64,000 nucleotides of DNA, from assembly GCF_004151275.2 (NCBI RefSeq), contig NZ_CP130821.1, positions 1,488,001-1,552,000 on the forward strand, given 5' to 3'. The notes under the pieces are model-generated. The model worked only from the letters and a program-made list of their open reading frames with translations. It was not told where the DNA came from and did no database searches. Position numbers and translations under genes: made by a program. Position 1 is the first letter of the stretch. Every line of letters begins with the position of its first letter. Shown piece after piece: positions 43,801-52,705 of this stretch. The DNA comes from Flavobacterium dauae. GTDB lineage: Bacteria; Bacteroidota; Bacteroidia; Flavobacteriales; Flavobacteriaceae.

Positions 43801-45369
43801 TTTACCGGAGTTGATTATCTGTTTGATGAAAACGCACCACTTGATGTTACCGAAAGTCAGTTTATCCTTCGAAATGTAAACATTACCGATTCTAAGTACA
43901 AAACAAAAGGATTGTTAAACGGAACCATTTCGCACAATAAATTAAAAAACTGGAATATCGATGCTAAATTGTCGTCAGGTAATTTATTGGCACTAGATAT
44001 CGATTATAAAGAAGGAACCCCTTATTATGGAACAGCTTTTATCGATGGGTCTGCAACCATTAAAGGGCCGGTTGAAAGCCTGGTGGTTAGTATTGAAGCC
44101 AAATCGCAAAAAGGAACAAAAATTAAAATTCCGTTAGATGATGCCGGTGGTGTTGGAGACAATAATTTTGTACATTTTTTATCGCCCGAAGAAAAAGCCA
44201 ATCGTTTAAAAGGTATCGAAACCGTGATAAACAACAATCATTTTGGTGGTGTACAGCTTAATTTTGAATTCTACATTACACCCGATGCCGAAATTGAAAT
44301 TCTTTTAGATCGAGCCTCAGGACACGGAATGAAAGGCAGCGGTGCTGGTTTTATAACTATGGAAATAAATACCTTAGGAAGATTTAATATGTGGGGCGAT
44401 TTTCAGGTGTACGAAGGTGAATACAACTTTAAATACGGCGGCATTATCGATAAAAAACTCGATGTGGTAAAATACGGAACCATTCGTTGGGATGGCGAGC
44501 CTTTAAATGCCATTTTAGATTTACAGGCCGTTTATAAAACACAAGCAAATCCGGGATTGATTATAGAAAGTTCTGAAATTAACCGTAAGGTTGATACCGA
44601 AGTAAATATTGTTTTACAAGGAAATTTAAGTAATCCTGAAATCGATTTCCTAATTAATTTTCCCAACGTAAGTTCAAGCATCAAATCAGAAATAGAATAT
44701 AAATTAGCCGATAAAGATACTCGCGAAACTCAGGCAATGGCATTATTGGCTACCGGTGGTTTTATCACTGCAACAACTGGTGGTAATGCGGTTTACGGCA
44801 GCTTATTTGAACGTGCCAGCAGCCTGTTCGACGATTTATTTTCTGATGATGAAGGTAAATTCCGCGTTGGTTTAAATTATTCGCAAGGAGAACGTAACCC
44901 ATTAAATGAAAATGCAGATGCAGCACGGGTAGGTGTAACGTTATCTACAAAAATTAACGACCGTATTTTGGTAAACAGTAAATTAGGCGTTCCGGTGGGC
45001 GGACGCGAAGAAAACGTTATTGTGGGCGATGTGGAAGTTCAATTACTTTTAAACGACGACGGTTCGTTACGTGCACGTGTTTTTAATCGTGAAGACTATC
45101 TTAATTATCTTGGCGAAGGTATTGGATATAAACAAGGTGTTGGTTTAACGTATGAAGTCGATTTTAATACTTTTAAAGAATTACTAAAAAAAATATTGAC
45201 CACTGCCGATAAACGTGAGAAGGAGAAGGAAAAAGAAAAGCAAAAACAGCAACAAAACACCAAGAATAGCACTCCTGATGACGATTACGGTGTAGAATTT
45301 TTGAAGTTTCAGGAAAAACGCCGAGAAGACAGCTCCAAAAAAATCAAAGAAAAGCCAGAACCTAAATAG
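40858..45369 (+). CDS. tamB: TamB-like translocation and assembly module protein (DUF490)
   Basis: A single N-terminal membrane helix (LLGLALVFILAAVVITTP) and about 1,450 residues of repeating beta-strands, then the TamB/DUF490 end: GRFNMWGDFQVYEGEYNFKYGGI, SEIEYKLADKDTRETQAMALL and RVGVTLSTKINDRILVNSK. TamB bridges inner and outer membranes and moves phospholipid or helps assemble barrels. The tail is a charged KEKEKQKQQQN linker. The start is unclear: the frame is open upstream but has no ATG or GTG; TTG 40891 would drop the basic KKLFKILFG stretch, which looks real. I extend the feature to 40858 as the least residue set keeping that stretch, not as a claimed start codon. Confidence 0.85.
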   Translation, partial: AIKKLFKILFGLLLGLALVFILAAVVITTPIIQTELAHYATTKINKHFNIRTSIGQVAVQLDGKVLLKKIHVLDEHNNDLAYIDRLYTNITDFKQLTGGKLIFGSTEIQDVDFFIHKYKGDTLTNLDKFIAVFDDGKPGSGKFLMKIDHLELTNGKFKITDDNTGNTPIDFKEMNGSLNNFIVRGPNINADITRLSLKDKRGIYIKDLVTSFAMTKTSMDLKPFAIETEESYIKGNIAMRYAEGDLKYFTEKVNLAVNFNKSKVATNDLKHFYKEFGTDNVLYLTTKATGTLNNFKLKNMQLSDKFGSEIIGNFALKNLFVKKNPFRVEANLNRLNISRANAVALLPNVLGNALPVQLENLGLLNLQGSVAYENFYVDVDVEAATNLGFAKADVELWNVNKKQNATYKGDIALDNFDIGGLIENEKIGTATLTASVDGKSFDPESFNTILKSHVEQFTFNNYSYKDITIDGNLKLPAYTGTLVSNDLNALLNFNGTLDLSKDKTAVDFKADIQHLNMNALQIVKDSLGVFKGHFELNGNGKNVDLFEGTILAENASYTNSVETYNFDHLFIKSEFQENNIRQINVTSNDIVNGYIRGNFKYNQLKEIVENSLGSLYKNYSPNHIATNQFIEYDLKFHNKIVELLVPKLEIADNTSVSGKITADTGEFVLIMNTPFVKYKQNKFSNIQIDVNSLRENQNAFIAIDTIDLKFYKAYDFVLNNAKKNDTLYADTKFKGGVEANDSYQLNFYHTIDEENKSVVGINKSEIQFKESVWYLNEFNNDKNRIIFNKKLNDFTIEDIEFSHNEQMVLLNGNMNGDAYKNLNLEFENVELDKITPDLNNLTFAGLMNGSVSFIQENNIFKPKSKLNVKDLEINDVLLGLFNFEVEGDESLQNFNVKSNIVNDFTENFYMNGLISVSKGKSKLNLDAGFNKFNLKAIAPFLSSIMSDVRGEASGRATIQGTHKNPDIEGKLYLTNAGMRPVFTGVDYLFDENAPLDVTESQFILRNVNITDSKYKTKGLLNGTISHNKLKNWNIDAKLSSGNLLALDIDYKEGTPYYGTAFIDGSATIKGPVESLVVSIEAKSQKGTKIKIPLDDAGGVGDNNFVHFLSPEEKANRLKGIETVINNNHFGGVQLNFEFYITPDAEIEILLDRASGHGMKGSGAGFITMEINTLGRFNMWGDFQVYEGEYNFKYGGIIDKKLDVVKYGTIRWDGEPLNAILDLQAVYKTQANPGLIIESSEINRKVDTEVNIVLQGNLSNPEIDFLINFPNVSSSIKSEIEYKLADKDTRETQAMALLATGGFITATTGGNAVYGSLFERASSLFDDLFSDDEGKFRVGLNYSQGERNPLNENADAARVGVTLSTKINDRILVNSKLGVPVGGREENVIVGDVEVQLLLNDDGSLRARVFNREDYLNYLGEGIGYKQGVGLTYEVDFNTFKELLKKILTTADKREKEKEKEKQKQQQNTKNSTPDDDYGVEFLKFQEKRREDSSKKIKEKPEPK

Positions 45370-45385
45370 ATTCTGGCTTTTTCAA
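45351..45385 (+). terminator. terminator overlapping the tamB stop
   Basis: AAAGCCAGAA (45351-45360) pairs with TTCTGGCTTT (45371-45380); the loop contains the TAG stop, and T's follow. Confidence 0.85.
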
Positions 45386-45447
45386 TTTATTTTGTATCTT
45401 TAAGATATTAAAAACAGATATGAAATAAAATAAAAGTAATTTTATCA

Positions 45448-45583
45448 AACCACATAGAAATATAGTAATATGACTTAATTTACGGAGAGTTCTATACAAA
45501 CATACTTTATAAACGACGTTTAAAAAACTATGTATATTTATGTATTCTCTAATTATCTATATTTTCTATGACGCTATGTGGTT
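45448..45583. repeat. 136-bp intergenic inverted-repeat element
   Basis: AACCACATAG (45448-45457) is inverted as CTATGTGGTT (45574-45583). Inside, AAATATAG on the left (45458-45465) has an inverted near-match CTATATTTT on the right (about 45557-45565). The interior is AT-rich with no ORF. Compatible with a small non-autonomous or palindromic repeat element between tamB and pfkA. The TAA-free pfkA leader lies at its right edge. Confidence 0.6.
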
Positions 45584-45617
45584 AAAAAGTTAAATCACTT
45601 CGATAGTAAGAATACTT

Positions 45618-46607
45618 ATGAAATCAAACAAAATTAAAAAAATAGCCGTTTTAACTTCAGGTGGCGATGCACCGGGAATGAATGCTGCTATCAGAGCAGT
45701 GGTACGGGCTTGTACCTATTATGAAATTGCCTGCTACGGTGTATTTCGTGGTTTTCAAGGTTTGATAGAGGATGACTTAGAAGAAATGGGACCTCGCGAT
45801 GTAAAATACATCATATCAAAAGGTGGAACCATTTTAAAATCGGCGCGATCAAAAGAATTTATGACCGTTGAAGGTCGAAAAAAAGCCTATAAAAATATTC
45901 AAAAATATCAGATTGATGCACTGATAATCATTGGTGGCGACGGTAGTTTTACGGGTGGAATGATGCTTTCTAAAGAATTTAATATTCCTGTGATCGGTAT
46001 TCCCGGTACTATTGACAACGATATTTACGGTACATCGCACACCATTGGTTACGACACTGCTTTAAATACGGTGATTGATGCTGTTGATAAAATCCGTGAT
46101 ACGGCAACATCGCACAAACGCATCTTTTTTGTGGAAGTTATGGGACGCGATGCCGGTTTTATTGCTTTAAATTCAGGAATAGGAGCAGGAGCAGAAGAAA
46201 TTTTAATTCCCGAAGAAAACATTGGTTTACCTAAATTGTTAGAGAAACTGAAACGAAGTAAAGCTTCCGGAAAATCGAGCTGTATTGTAATAGTTGCCGA
46301 AGGCGAAAAATCGGGTAAAAATGTTTTTGAATTAAGCGATTATGTAGAAGAACATTTACCGGAATACGATGTACGAGTATCTGTAATCGGACACATTCAG
46401 CGTGGCGGATCGCCAAGTTGTTTTGATCGGGTGTTGGCAAGCCGATCTGGCGTTGCAGCTGTGGAAGCGTTGTTAAAAGGCGAAGAAAACGTAATGATTG
46501 GTCTTCAAAACGATTTAATGGCTTATACTCCGCTGGAAAAAGCAGTGAAAGGCGAAGCAAAAATCGACGATGAATTAATAAGAATATCAGATATATTATC
46601 AATCTAA
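45618..46607 (+). CDS. pfkA: ATP-dependent 6-phosphofructokinase
   Basis: Commits fructose-6-phosphate to glycolysis. LTSGGDAPGMNAAIRAVVRAC (residues 12-32) holds the ATP site, GGDGSFTGGMML near residue 108, the catalytic GTIDNDIYGT with Asp near 132, and VIGHIQRGGSPSCFDR near 255. Length (329) and the GGDGS (not GGDGT) motif fit the ATP-dependent bacterial class. It is followed three bases later by gapA, so the two glycolysis genes form an operon. Confidence 0.96.
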   Translation: MKSNKIKKIAVLTSGGDAPGMNAAIRAVVRACTYYEIACYGVFRGFQGLIEDDLEEMGPRDVKYIISKGGTILKSARSKEFMTVEGRKKAYKNIQKYQIDALIIIGGDGSFTGGMMLSKEFNIPVIGIPGTIDNDIYGTSHTIGYDTALNTVIDAVDKIRDTATSHKRIFFVEVMGRDAGFIALNSGIGAGAEEILIPEENIGLPKLLEKLKRSKASGKSSCIVIVAEGEKSGKNVFELSDYVEEHLPEYDVRVSVIGHIQRGGSPSCFDRVLASRSGVAAVEALLKGEENVMIGLQNDLMAYTPLEKAVKGEAKIDDELIRISDILSI

Positions 46608-46610
46608 ATT

Positions 46611-47618
46611 ATGGAAAAAGTAAAAATTGGAATAAACGGTTTTGGAAGAATAGGAAGATTGGTTTTACGCGAATCATTTGAACGTAACGATGTGGAAATT
46701 GTAGCAATAAACGATTTAATGGAAATTGATTTGTTGGCATATCTTTTAAAATTCGATTCGGTTCACGGAACATTCAAAAAAGAAATTTCTATAGATGGAT
46801 CAAATTTGATTATCGATGGAAAAAAAATACGAGTTACCGCAGAAAAAGATCCATCGTTATTAAAATGGAACGAAGTAGGTGTAGAAATTGTTGCAGATTG
46901 TTCGGGTGTTTTTAAAACACTAGACAAAGCCGGTTTGCATTTACAGGCAGGTGCGAAAAAAGTGGTAATTTCATCGCCATCAGACGATATTCCAATGTTT
47001 GTAATGGGTGTTAACGAGGAAAAAATTACCACAAACGATACCGTTTTATCAAACGCTTCGTGCACCACCAACTGTTTGGCACCTATTGCTAAAATATTAA
47101 ACGATGAATTCGGAATTGTAGAAGGATTAATGACCACTGTTCACGCGGCAACAGCATCGCAATTGGTTGTTGATGGTGCTTCTAAAAAAGATTTCCGTGG
47201 CGGTCGATCTGCTTTAAATAACATTATTCCGGCAAGTACAGGTGCAGCAAAAGCAGTTACCAAGGTAATTCCCGAATTAGAAGGAAAGTTAACCGGAATG
47301 GCATTTCGCATACCAACGCCGAATGTTTCGGTGGTAGATTTAACCGTTAAGCTGGCAAAACCAACAACCTACGGTAATTTAATGAATGTTTTTAAAAAAG
47401 CATCAGAAACCAATTATAAAGGAATTTTAGGTTTTACAAACGAACCGGTTGTTTCGCAAGATTTTCTATCAGATACACGCACATCAATCATCGATGCCGA
47501 TGCCGGAATTGCCTTAAACGATACCTTTTTTAAAATTGTATCGTGGTACGATAACGAGTATGGTTATTCTGCCAAACTTTTAGACTTAATTGTTTATGTG
47601 AATGGTTTAAAAGAATAA
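46611..47618 (+). CDS. gapA: type I glyceraldehyde-3-phosphate dehydrogenase
   Basis: Glycolytic oxidation of glyceraldehyde-3-phosphate with [17 protein letters not shown] (residues 8-21) binds NAD; the catalytic Cys151 is in [12 protein letters not shown]; the partner His lies in TVHAATASQ near 178; [12 protein letters not shown] closes the domain. Length of 335 is typical. Co-transcribed with pfkA. A 15-bp-stem terminator follows. Confidence 0.97.
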   Translation: MEKVKIGINGFGRIGRLVLRESFERNDVEIVAINDLMEIDLLAYLLKFDSVHGTFKKEISIDGSNLIIDGKKIRVTAEKDPSLLKWNEVGVEIVADCSGVFKTLDKAGLHLQAGAKKVVISSPSDDIPMFVMGVNEEKITTNDTVLSNASCTTNCLAPIAKILNDEFGIVEGLMTTVHAATASQLVVDGASKKDFRGGRSALNNIIPASTGAAKAVTKVIPELEGKLTGMAFRIPTPNVSVVDLTVKLAKPTTYGNLMNVFKKASETNYKGILGFTNEPVVSQDFLSDTRTSIIDADAGIALNDTFFKIVSWYDNEYGYSAKLLDLIVYVNGLKE

Positions 47619-47625
47619 ATTATCT

Positions 47626-47662
47626 AACAGTGTCAAAGTTCTAAACTTTGACACTGTTTTTT
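47626..47662 (+). terminator. terminator of the pfkA-gapA operon
   Basis: AACAGTGTCAAAGTT (47626-47640) and AACTTTGACACTGTT (47644-47658) form a perfect 15-bp stem with a CTA loop, then T's. Confidence 0.93.
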
Positions 47663-47808
47663 ATATTCAGCAATTCAACATTACAATATACATTCTACAG
47701 CAGAAAAACATCCATCATCCAACACCTAACATCATTTTCTCTTCTAAGTTTAGGTATTATTACATAAATTAACGTATTTTGTGCTTGAATTTAAATCGGA
47801 CATTTTTT

Positions 47809-48654
47809 ATGAAATTTGTAGTTGACAGCGGTTCTACCAAAGCAGATTGGTTGTTATTTAACAACAAGCAATATTTAGGCGTTTACAATACGTTGGGATT
47901 AAATCCGGAGGTATTGAATACCGATGTGTTGGTAGAACGAATCTTGCAAAACGAAGAAATTGCCAATTTACGAACGGCTATTAAAAAAATTTACTTTTAC
48001 GGATCGGGCTGTAGCACAACGCATTCTAAAAAAGTAATGCAAGATGCTTTGGAAAAGGTATTTGAAAATGCCGATTTTTTCGAAATTCTGGAAGATACCT
48101 ATGCAGCTGTTTATGCAACCTGTCACGATTTACAACCGGGAATTGTGTGTATTAACGGAACCGGATCAAACTGTAGTTTTTTTAATGGTAAAGAGGTTGA
48201 GCAGGCTGTGAATTCGTTAGGATATTTAGCAATGGATGATTGTTCTGGTGTTGATTTTGGACGACGTTTAATTCGAGCCTATTATTTTAATACAATGCCT
48301 TTAGATTTAAAACAAAAATTTGAAACAGCTTACAATTTAAATGCCGATTTTATTAAAAAGAATTTTTACAAAGAACCTAACCCAAATGCGTATCTGGCAT
48401 CGTTCCTTCCTTTTTTAATTGCCAATAAAGATCATTCTTTTTTACAGGATATGATTGCTGATAGTTTTCAATTTTTTGTAGATTATTACATTAAACAATA
48501 TCCAGGTTATGCCAATGTTCCGGTTCATTTTATAGGATCAACCGCTTTTTTATTACAAGACGAATTCAAATCGATCCTTAAAAAAAATAATCTGATTATA
48601 GGTGTGTTTTACCAAAAACCGTTAGAAGGATTGATAGAATTGCATAAAAGATAA
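47809..48654 (+). CDS. BadF/BadG/BcrA/BcrD-type ATPase (N-acetylglucosamine kinase-like)
   Basis: ASKHA sugar-kinase fold: VVDSGSTKADWLLF (residues 3-16) is the phosphate-1 motif, YFYGSGCS near 67, CINGTGSNCSFFNGKEV near 115 is phosphate-2, SLGYLAMDDCSGVDFGRRLI near 140, and VHFIGSTAFLLQDEF near 243 is the adenosine motif. Bacteroidota members of this size (281) are usually GlcNAc kinases acting in cell-wall or chitin sugar recycling; substrate not proven. I use ATG 47809, as the ORF extension upstream lacks family residues. Confidence 0.83.
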   Translation: MKFVVDSGSTKADWLLFNNKQYLGVYNTLGLNPEVLNTDVLVERILQNEEIANLRTAIKKIYFYGSGCSTTHSKKVMQDALEKVFENADFFEILEDTYAAVYATCHDLQPGIVCINGTGSNCSFFNGKEVEQAVNSLGYLAMDDCSGVDFGRRLIRAYYFNTMPLDLKQKFETAYNLNADFIKKNFYKEPNPNAYLASFLPFLIANKDHSFLQDMIADSFQFFVDYYIKQYPGYANVPVHFIGSTAFLLQDEFKSILKKNNLIIGVFYQKPLEGLIELHKR

Positions 48655-48683
48655 AAAAAGGAATCGTTTAAGATTCCTTTTTT
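48654..48683. terminator. bidirectional terminator
   Basis: AAAAAAGGAATC (48654-48665) and GATTCCTTTTTT (48672-48683) with a GTTTAA loop, between convergent genes. Confidence 0.9.
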
Positions 48684-48694
48684 GTATGATTAAA

Positions 48695-49195
48695 TTAAAA
48701 TTTAAAACGAGCTCCTGTTCCAAAATCCGGACCAAAAGAGTCGTGATAATCATTGTTAATTAAATAAATTTCTGGTCTAAAATCAACAAAAAGTTGAAGC
48801 GGAAATTTAAAATTGTACTCAATACCAACTTGTCCGGCAACAAAGAAAAAGAAATCATTATCAGAATAACGATGATTAGGCCCCACATAATAGTCATAAG
48901 ACCAAGATCCTAAACCTGCACCTGCACCTGCATACCAGTGAAAACCACCTTCAATATCCCAAATCCATTGGTAAAGTCCCGTAGCTTTAACGGCGTCATA
49001 ATCATTAGAAGATCTCCATCCTAAATCAATTTCCAAACGGTTTTTATCAGACAATAATCGTTGATAAGATGCTTCAACTCCAATACCGTCATTACTTCCT
49101 AAACGCAAACCTATGGCGTTTTTAGAAATACTTTCTTGTGCTTGTGTAGTAATTCCTGCAAGAACCACTACGGCTGTTAATAAGATTTTCTTCAT
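48695..49195 (-). CDS. small outer-membrane beta-barrel protein
   Basis: Signal peptide (residues 1-19, TTQAQ); about eight strands follow: IGLRLGSNDGIGVEASYQRLL, RLEIDLGWRSSND, HWYAGAGAGLGSW, FFVAGQVGIEYNFKFPLQLFVD, with the terminal TGARFKF. Similar to opacity/OmpA-like barrels with no known role. ATG 49195 is chosen for its signal peptide and promoter spacing. It faces away from pstS. Confidence 0.8.
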   Translation of the reverse strand: MKKILLTAVVVLAGITTQAQESISKNAIGLRLGSNDGIGVEASYQRLLSDKNRLEIDLGWRSSNDYDAVKATGLYQWIWDIEGGFHWYAGAGAGLGSWSYDYYVGPNHRYSDNDFFFFVAGQVGIEYNFKFPLQLFVDFRPEIYLINNDYHDSFGPDFGTGARFKF

Positions 49196-49213
49196 AGTAC
49201 TATCATTTTTATA

Positions 49214-49244
49214 CAAAAATATCGGTTATTTATCTATTAAACAA
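49214..49244 (-). promoter_or_regulatory. Bacteroidota promoter for the small barrel gene
   Basis: Minus strand TTG (49244-49242), 20-nt spacer, TATTTTTG (49221-49214), start near 49207 and about 12 nt of leader before ATG 49195. Confidence 0.7.
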
Positions 49245-49355
49245 ATTTTATGTTAATTATTGACAACTAATTAATTAACATTAGCTTAATATATCTGTAA
49301 CATTTTAGTTACTTAAAAACAGCATTTTTGCCCCGATGAAATATTCAACGTAATT

Positions 49356-50195
49356 ATGAAAAAACTTTTAGTTGTTATGGGTATTTTTTCACTTTTTGCA
49401 TGCAGCGACAACAGCTCGGTAAAAATGAAAGGATCGGACACAGAAGTGAATTTGGCAGTGAATTTGGCGGAACAATATACTAAGGTTAATCCTGATTTTA
49501 GTATTGCAATTTCGGGTGGAGGATCTGGTTTGGGAATCACTTCACTTTTAAACGGTCAGGCAGATATTGCCAACTCTTCACGACCGTTATCAGACAAAGA
49601 GATTGAACAGTTTAAAAAAGCAAATATCGAAGTTAAAACAGTTGTTTTTGCAGAAGATGCCACCGCTTTTATTGTTCATAAAGATCTGCCGTTAGATGAA
49701 ATTGACCTGGAAACACTTGGAAAGATCTTAAACGGAGAAATTAAAAACTGGTCTGAAATTACTGATACTGATTTGCCGATTAATATATACGGTCGCCAAA
49801 GCAGTTCGGGAACACATTCGTTTGTTAAGAAAAAATTGAAAATCGAATTTTCTAACGCCGCAAAAGAAATGACCGGCAACGCACAGATCTTAGAAGGTGT
49901 TAAGGCCGATAAATCGGGGATAGGTTACGTGGGTGCAGGTTATGTAGCACACGATCCGGCAGCAAACACGGCAATTAAAATTTTAAAGATTAAAGAAAAT
50001 GCAACTGCACCAGCTTATTCGCCTATTGATACAGAAACAATAAACAACAGTCTGTATTTTTTTCAGCGTCCGTTGTATCAGTTTGTTTTGGCTGAATCAT
50101 GGCATAAAGTAAAACCTTTTATCGATTTTGAAAAAAGTGATAAAGGCAAAAAAATGATCGAAGAGCACGGATATTACATTATAGAAGAAAAATAA
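49356..50195 (+). CDS. pstS: phosphate ABC transporter, substrate-binding lipoprotein
   Basis: Lipobox Cys16 (SLFACSD). The PBP-like body binds phosphate: VKMKGSDTEVNLAVNLAEQY (near residues 23-42), ISGGGSGLGITSLLNGQADIANSSRPLSD (near 48-76, phosphate-loop serines), NIYGRQSSSGTHSFVKKKL near 146 and KSGIGYVGAGYV near 187. It opens the pstSCAB run with one base to pstC, so strong coupling. Inducible by phosphate starvation in most bacteria; I see no convincing pho box. Shorter than E. coli PstS, like many Bacteroidota versions. Confidence 0.93.
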   Translation: MKKLLVVMGIFSLFACSDNSSVKMKGSDTEVNLAVNLAEQYTKVNPDFSIAISGGGSGLGITSLLNGQADIANSSRPLSDKEIEQFKKANIEVKTVVFAEDATAFIVHKDLPLDEIDLETLGKILNGEIKNWSEITDTDLPINIYGRQSSSGTHSFVKKKLKIEFSNAAKEMTGNAQILEGVKADKSGIGYVGAGYVAHDPAANTAIKILKIKENATAPAYSPIDTETINNSLYFFQRPLYQFVLAESWHKVKPFIDFEKSDKGKKMIEEHGYYIIEEK

Positions 50196-50196
50196 C

Positions 50197-51087
50197 ATGA
50201 GATACAGAACACGAATATCAATTGATATACTATTTAAAGGCGTATTTAAAACCACCGGATTTTTGGTTTTGGCTTTATTGGGCGGCATATTTGCTATGCT
50301 GGTTTATAACTCAATATCGTTCTTTTTAGATATAAAACCTTTAGATTTTATCACGGGAATGGAATGGGCGCCAACGGCAAAAACACCAAAATACGGTATG
50401 CTGCCTTTAATTATTAGTACCACATTTGTAACTTTTGGAGCAATGATTATTGCGATACCTTTAGGCATTGGAACCGCAGCTTTTATATCGGAATATGCCG
50501 GAAAACGTTTAAAAAACATTTTAAAACCGGCTATTGAAATGTTGGCGGCAATACCATCGGTAGTAATCGGGTTTTTAGGAATTGTAGTTTTAAGTCCGGG
50601 AATTGCAAATATGGCAGATTTACCAAACGGATTAAACGCCTTGAACGGAGCTATTTTATTGGCTATTATGGCGTTGCCTACTATTATTACAGTTGCCGAA
50701 GATGCAATACACGCTGTACCAAATGCTTATAAAGAAGCCAGTTACGGAGTAGGTGCAACAAAATGGCAAACGTTGCGCAAAGTAATTATTCCCGCTGCGG
50801 CACCCGGAATCATTGCTGCCGTAATGTTAGGGGTTGGGCGTGCAATTGGTGAAACAATGACCGTTTTAATGGCAACCGGAAATGCTTCGTTAATTCCTAC
50901 AGGAATGTTTGATTCGGTAAAAACAATGACGGCTACCATTGCTATTGAAATGGGTGAGGTTCCGTACCAAACCACACATTATTACGCACTTTACGCTATT
51001 GCAACGGTTTTGTTTTTTATGACGCTTTTTGCAAATTTAGTGGGAGAATTTTTTATTAACCGATTTAGAAAATATCATGCAGTATAA
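50197..51087 (+). CDS. pstC: phosphate ABC transporter permease
   Basis: Six membrane helices with the permease EAA loop KEASYGVGATKWQTLRKVIIPAAAPGI (near residues 178-204), plus IPLGIGTAAFISEYAGKRLKNILKPAIEM and IPSVVIGFLG before it. Forms the channel with PstA. Its end overlaps pstA by 11 bases, so translation is coupled. Length 296 is normal. Confidence 0.94.
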   Translation: MRYRTRISIDILFKGVFKTTGFLVLALLGGIFAMLVYNSISFFLDIKPLDFITGMEWAPTAKTPKYGMLPLIISTTFVTFGAMIIAIPLGIGTAAFISEYAGKRLKNILKPAIEMLAAIPSVVIGFLGIVVLSPGIANMADLPNGLNALNGAILLAIMALPTIITVAEDAIHAVPNAYKEASYGVGATKWQTLRKVIIPAAAPGIIAAVMLGVGRAIGETMTVLMATGNASLIPTGMFDSVKTMTATIAIEMGEVPYQTTHYYALYAIATVLFFMTLFANLVGEFFINRFRKYHAV

Positions 51088-51934
51088 AACCAATAAATTA
51101 TCATCGGTAGTAGAGTGGGGTACTTTATTATTAACCACACTTATTGTCTGCTTTTTCTTATTTGTTATTATTTGGGAAATTGTATCTAAAGGAGCGTCCT
51201 CTTTGTCATGGGAATTTGTATCGAAAGTTCCATCAGAAGGAATGACAAAAGGCGGAATTTTAACTCCGATCATAGGAACGGTACTTTTAACATTAATTAC
51301 CGCACTTTTTGCGATACCATTCGGTGTTTGTTGTGCGATTTATTTGAATGAATATGCTGAAAATAACTGGCTGACAAGAACTATTCGTGCGGCAATTCGT
51401 AACTTATCGGGTGTACCATCAATCATTTACGGATTATTCGGTTTGGCTTTGTTTGTACAGGCACTACAGTTTGGAACATCGTTAGTTGCAGCAGGTTTAA
51501 CATTAGGTTTGTTATCGTTGCCATACATCATTACAACTACCGAAGAAGCTTTAAAAAGGATTCCAAACAGTACACGCGAAGCAGCATTGGCTGTAGGAGC
51601 AACCAAATTTGAAACGATAAAAGATGTTGTGCTTCCATCGGCAATGTCTGGAATTTTAACAGGTGTTGTATTAACACTTTCAAGGGCAGCAGGTGAAACA
51701 GCACCTATTTTATTTACAGGTGCCGCTTTTTACATAAACGGAAGTTCGGGGTATCTTAACCAGGAATTCATGGCGTTGCCTTACCACTTATATATGTTGT
51801 CAACACAGCATCAGTCAATAGATCAAGTAAGACCAATTGCATACGGTACCGCTTTGGTATTGGTTATTGTTGTCTTTTTATTAAACCTTACGGCATTTTA
51901 TATTCGCTATAAATACAGAAAAAATGAAAACTAA
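51077..51934 (+). CDS. pstA: phosphate ABC transporter permease
   Basis: Six-helix partner of PstC: IPFGVCCAIYLNEYAENNW (near residues 79-97), GVPSIIYGLFGLALFV, the EAA loop TREAALAVGATKFETIKDVVLPSAMSGI (near 168-195) and AGETAPILFTGAAF. Overlaps both neighbours by 11 bases, so the operon is tightly coupled. Length 285 is standard. Confidence 0.94.
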   Translation: MQYKTNKLSSVVEWGTLLLTTLIVCFFLFVIIWEIVSKGASSLSWEFVSKVPSEGMTKGGILTPIIGTVLLTLITALFAIPFGVCCAIYLNEYAENNWLTRTIRAAIRNLSGVPSIIYGLFGLALFVQALQFGTSLVAAGLTLGLLSLPYIITTTEEALKRIPNSTREAALAVGATKFETIKDVVLPSAMSGILTGVVLTLSRAAGETAPILFTGAAFYINGSSGYLNQEFMALPYHLYMLSTQHQSIDQVRPIAYGTALVLVIVVFLLNLTAFYIRYKYRKNEN

Positions 51935-52670
51935 ATTATCAGCAGAAAATCTAAACATTAGTTTCGGAGAGAAACAAGTGTTAAAAAATATTAGTGTTTC
52001 TTTTGCAGAACACGAAATTACAGCATTAATCGGACCATCGGGTTGTGGGAAAAGTACTTTGTTACGCAGTTTTAACCGTATGCACGATTTATCAGCAGAT
52101 GCTAAAATTAACGGGACTTTAAGTTTAGAAGATTTAGATCTTTATGATAAACACGTTCCTGTAACCGAAATTCGTAAACGTATCGGAATGGTTTTTCAAA
52201 AGGCAAATCCATTTCCTAAAAGTATTTACGACAACATTGCTTACGGATTAAAAATTAACAACCTGCCTTGTAATAAAGAGGTGGTACAAAAAGCGTTGGA
52301 AGAAGCGTATTTGTGGGACGAAGTTAAGAACGATTTGAAAATGCCTGCAACTCGTTTATCGGGCGGTCAGCAGCAGCGTTTGTGTATTGCTCGTGCCGTA
52401 GCTTTGCGACCTGAAGTTATTTTAATGGACGAACCTTGTTCTGCTTTAGATCCGGTGAGTACCTTGAAAATTGAGGAATTAATAAAACATTTGAAAAAGA
52501 AATATACCATTGTTATTGTTACACACAATATGCAGCAGGCACAACGCATTGCTGATAAAACGGTGTTTATGTATTTGGGCGAAGTGAAGGAAGAAGGTAC
52601 TACCGATGAAATTTTTAATCATCCTAAAAACGAAATGACAGCGAATTACATCAGCGGTTATTTTGGATAA
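51924..52670 (+). CDS. pstB: phosphate ABC transporter ATP-binding protein
   Basis: ATPase that powers phosphate uptake: Walker A GPSGCGKST (residues 33-41), Q-loop VFQKANPFPKS, signature LSGGQQQRLCIARAVA (near 143), Walker B VILMDEPCSALD, and the switch His in VTHNM. Family PstB has 'NLFP' at the Q loop; here ANPFPKS, the normal variant. No phoU follows; a repeat and a terminator do. Confidence 0.95.
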   Translation: MKTKLSAENLNISFGEKQVLKNISVSFAEHEITALIGPSGCGKSTLLRSFNRMHDLSADAKINGTLSLEDLDLYDKHVPVTEIRKRIGMVFQKANPFPKSIYDNIAYGLKINNLPCNKEVVQKALEEAYLWDEVKNDLKMPATRLSGGQQQRLCIARAVALRPEVILMDEPCSALDPVSTLKIEELIKHLKKKYTIVIVTHNMQQAQRIADKTVFMYLGEVKEEGTTDEIFNHPKNEMTANYISGYFG

Positions 52671-52705
52671 TTGTTGTTAAACATTTGAAAGTCTGTAAAA
52701 CTGTC

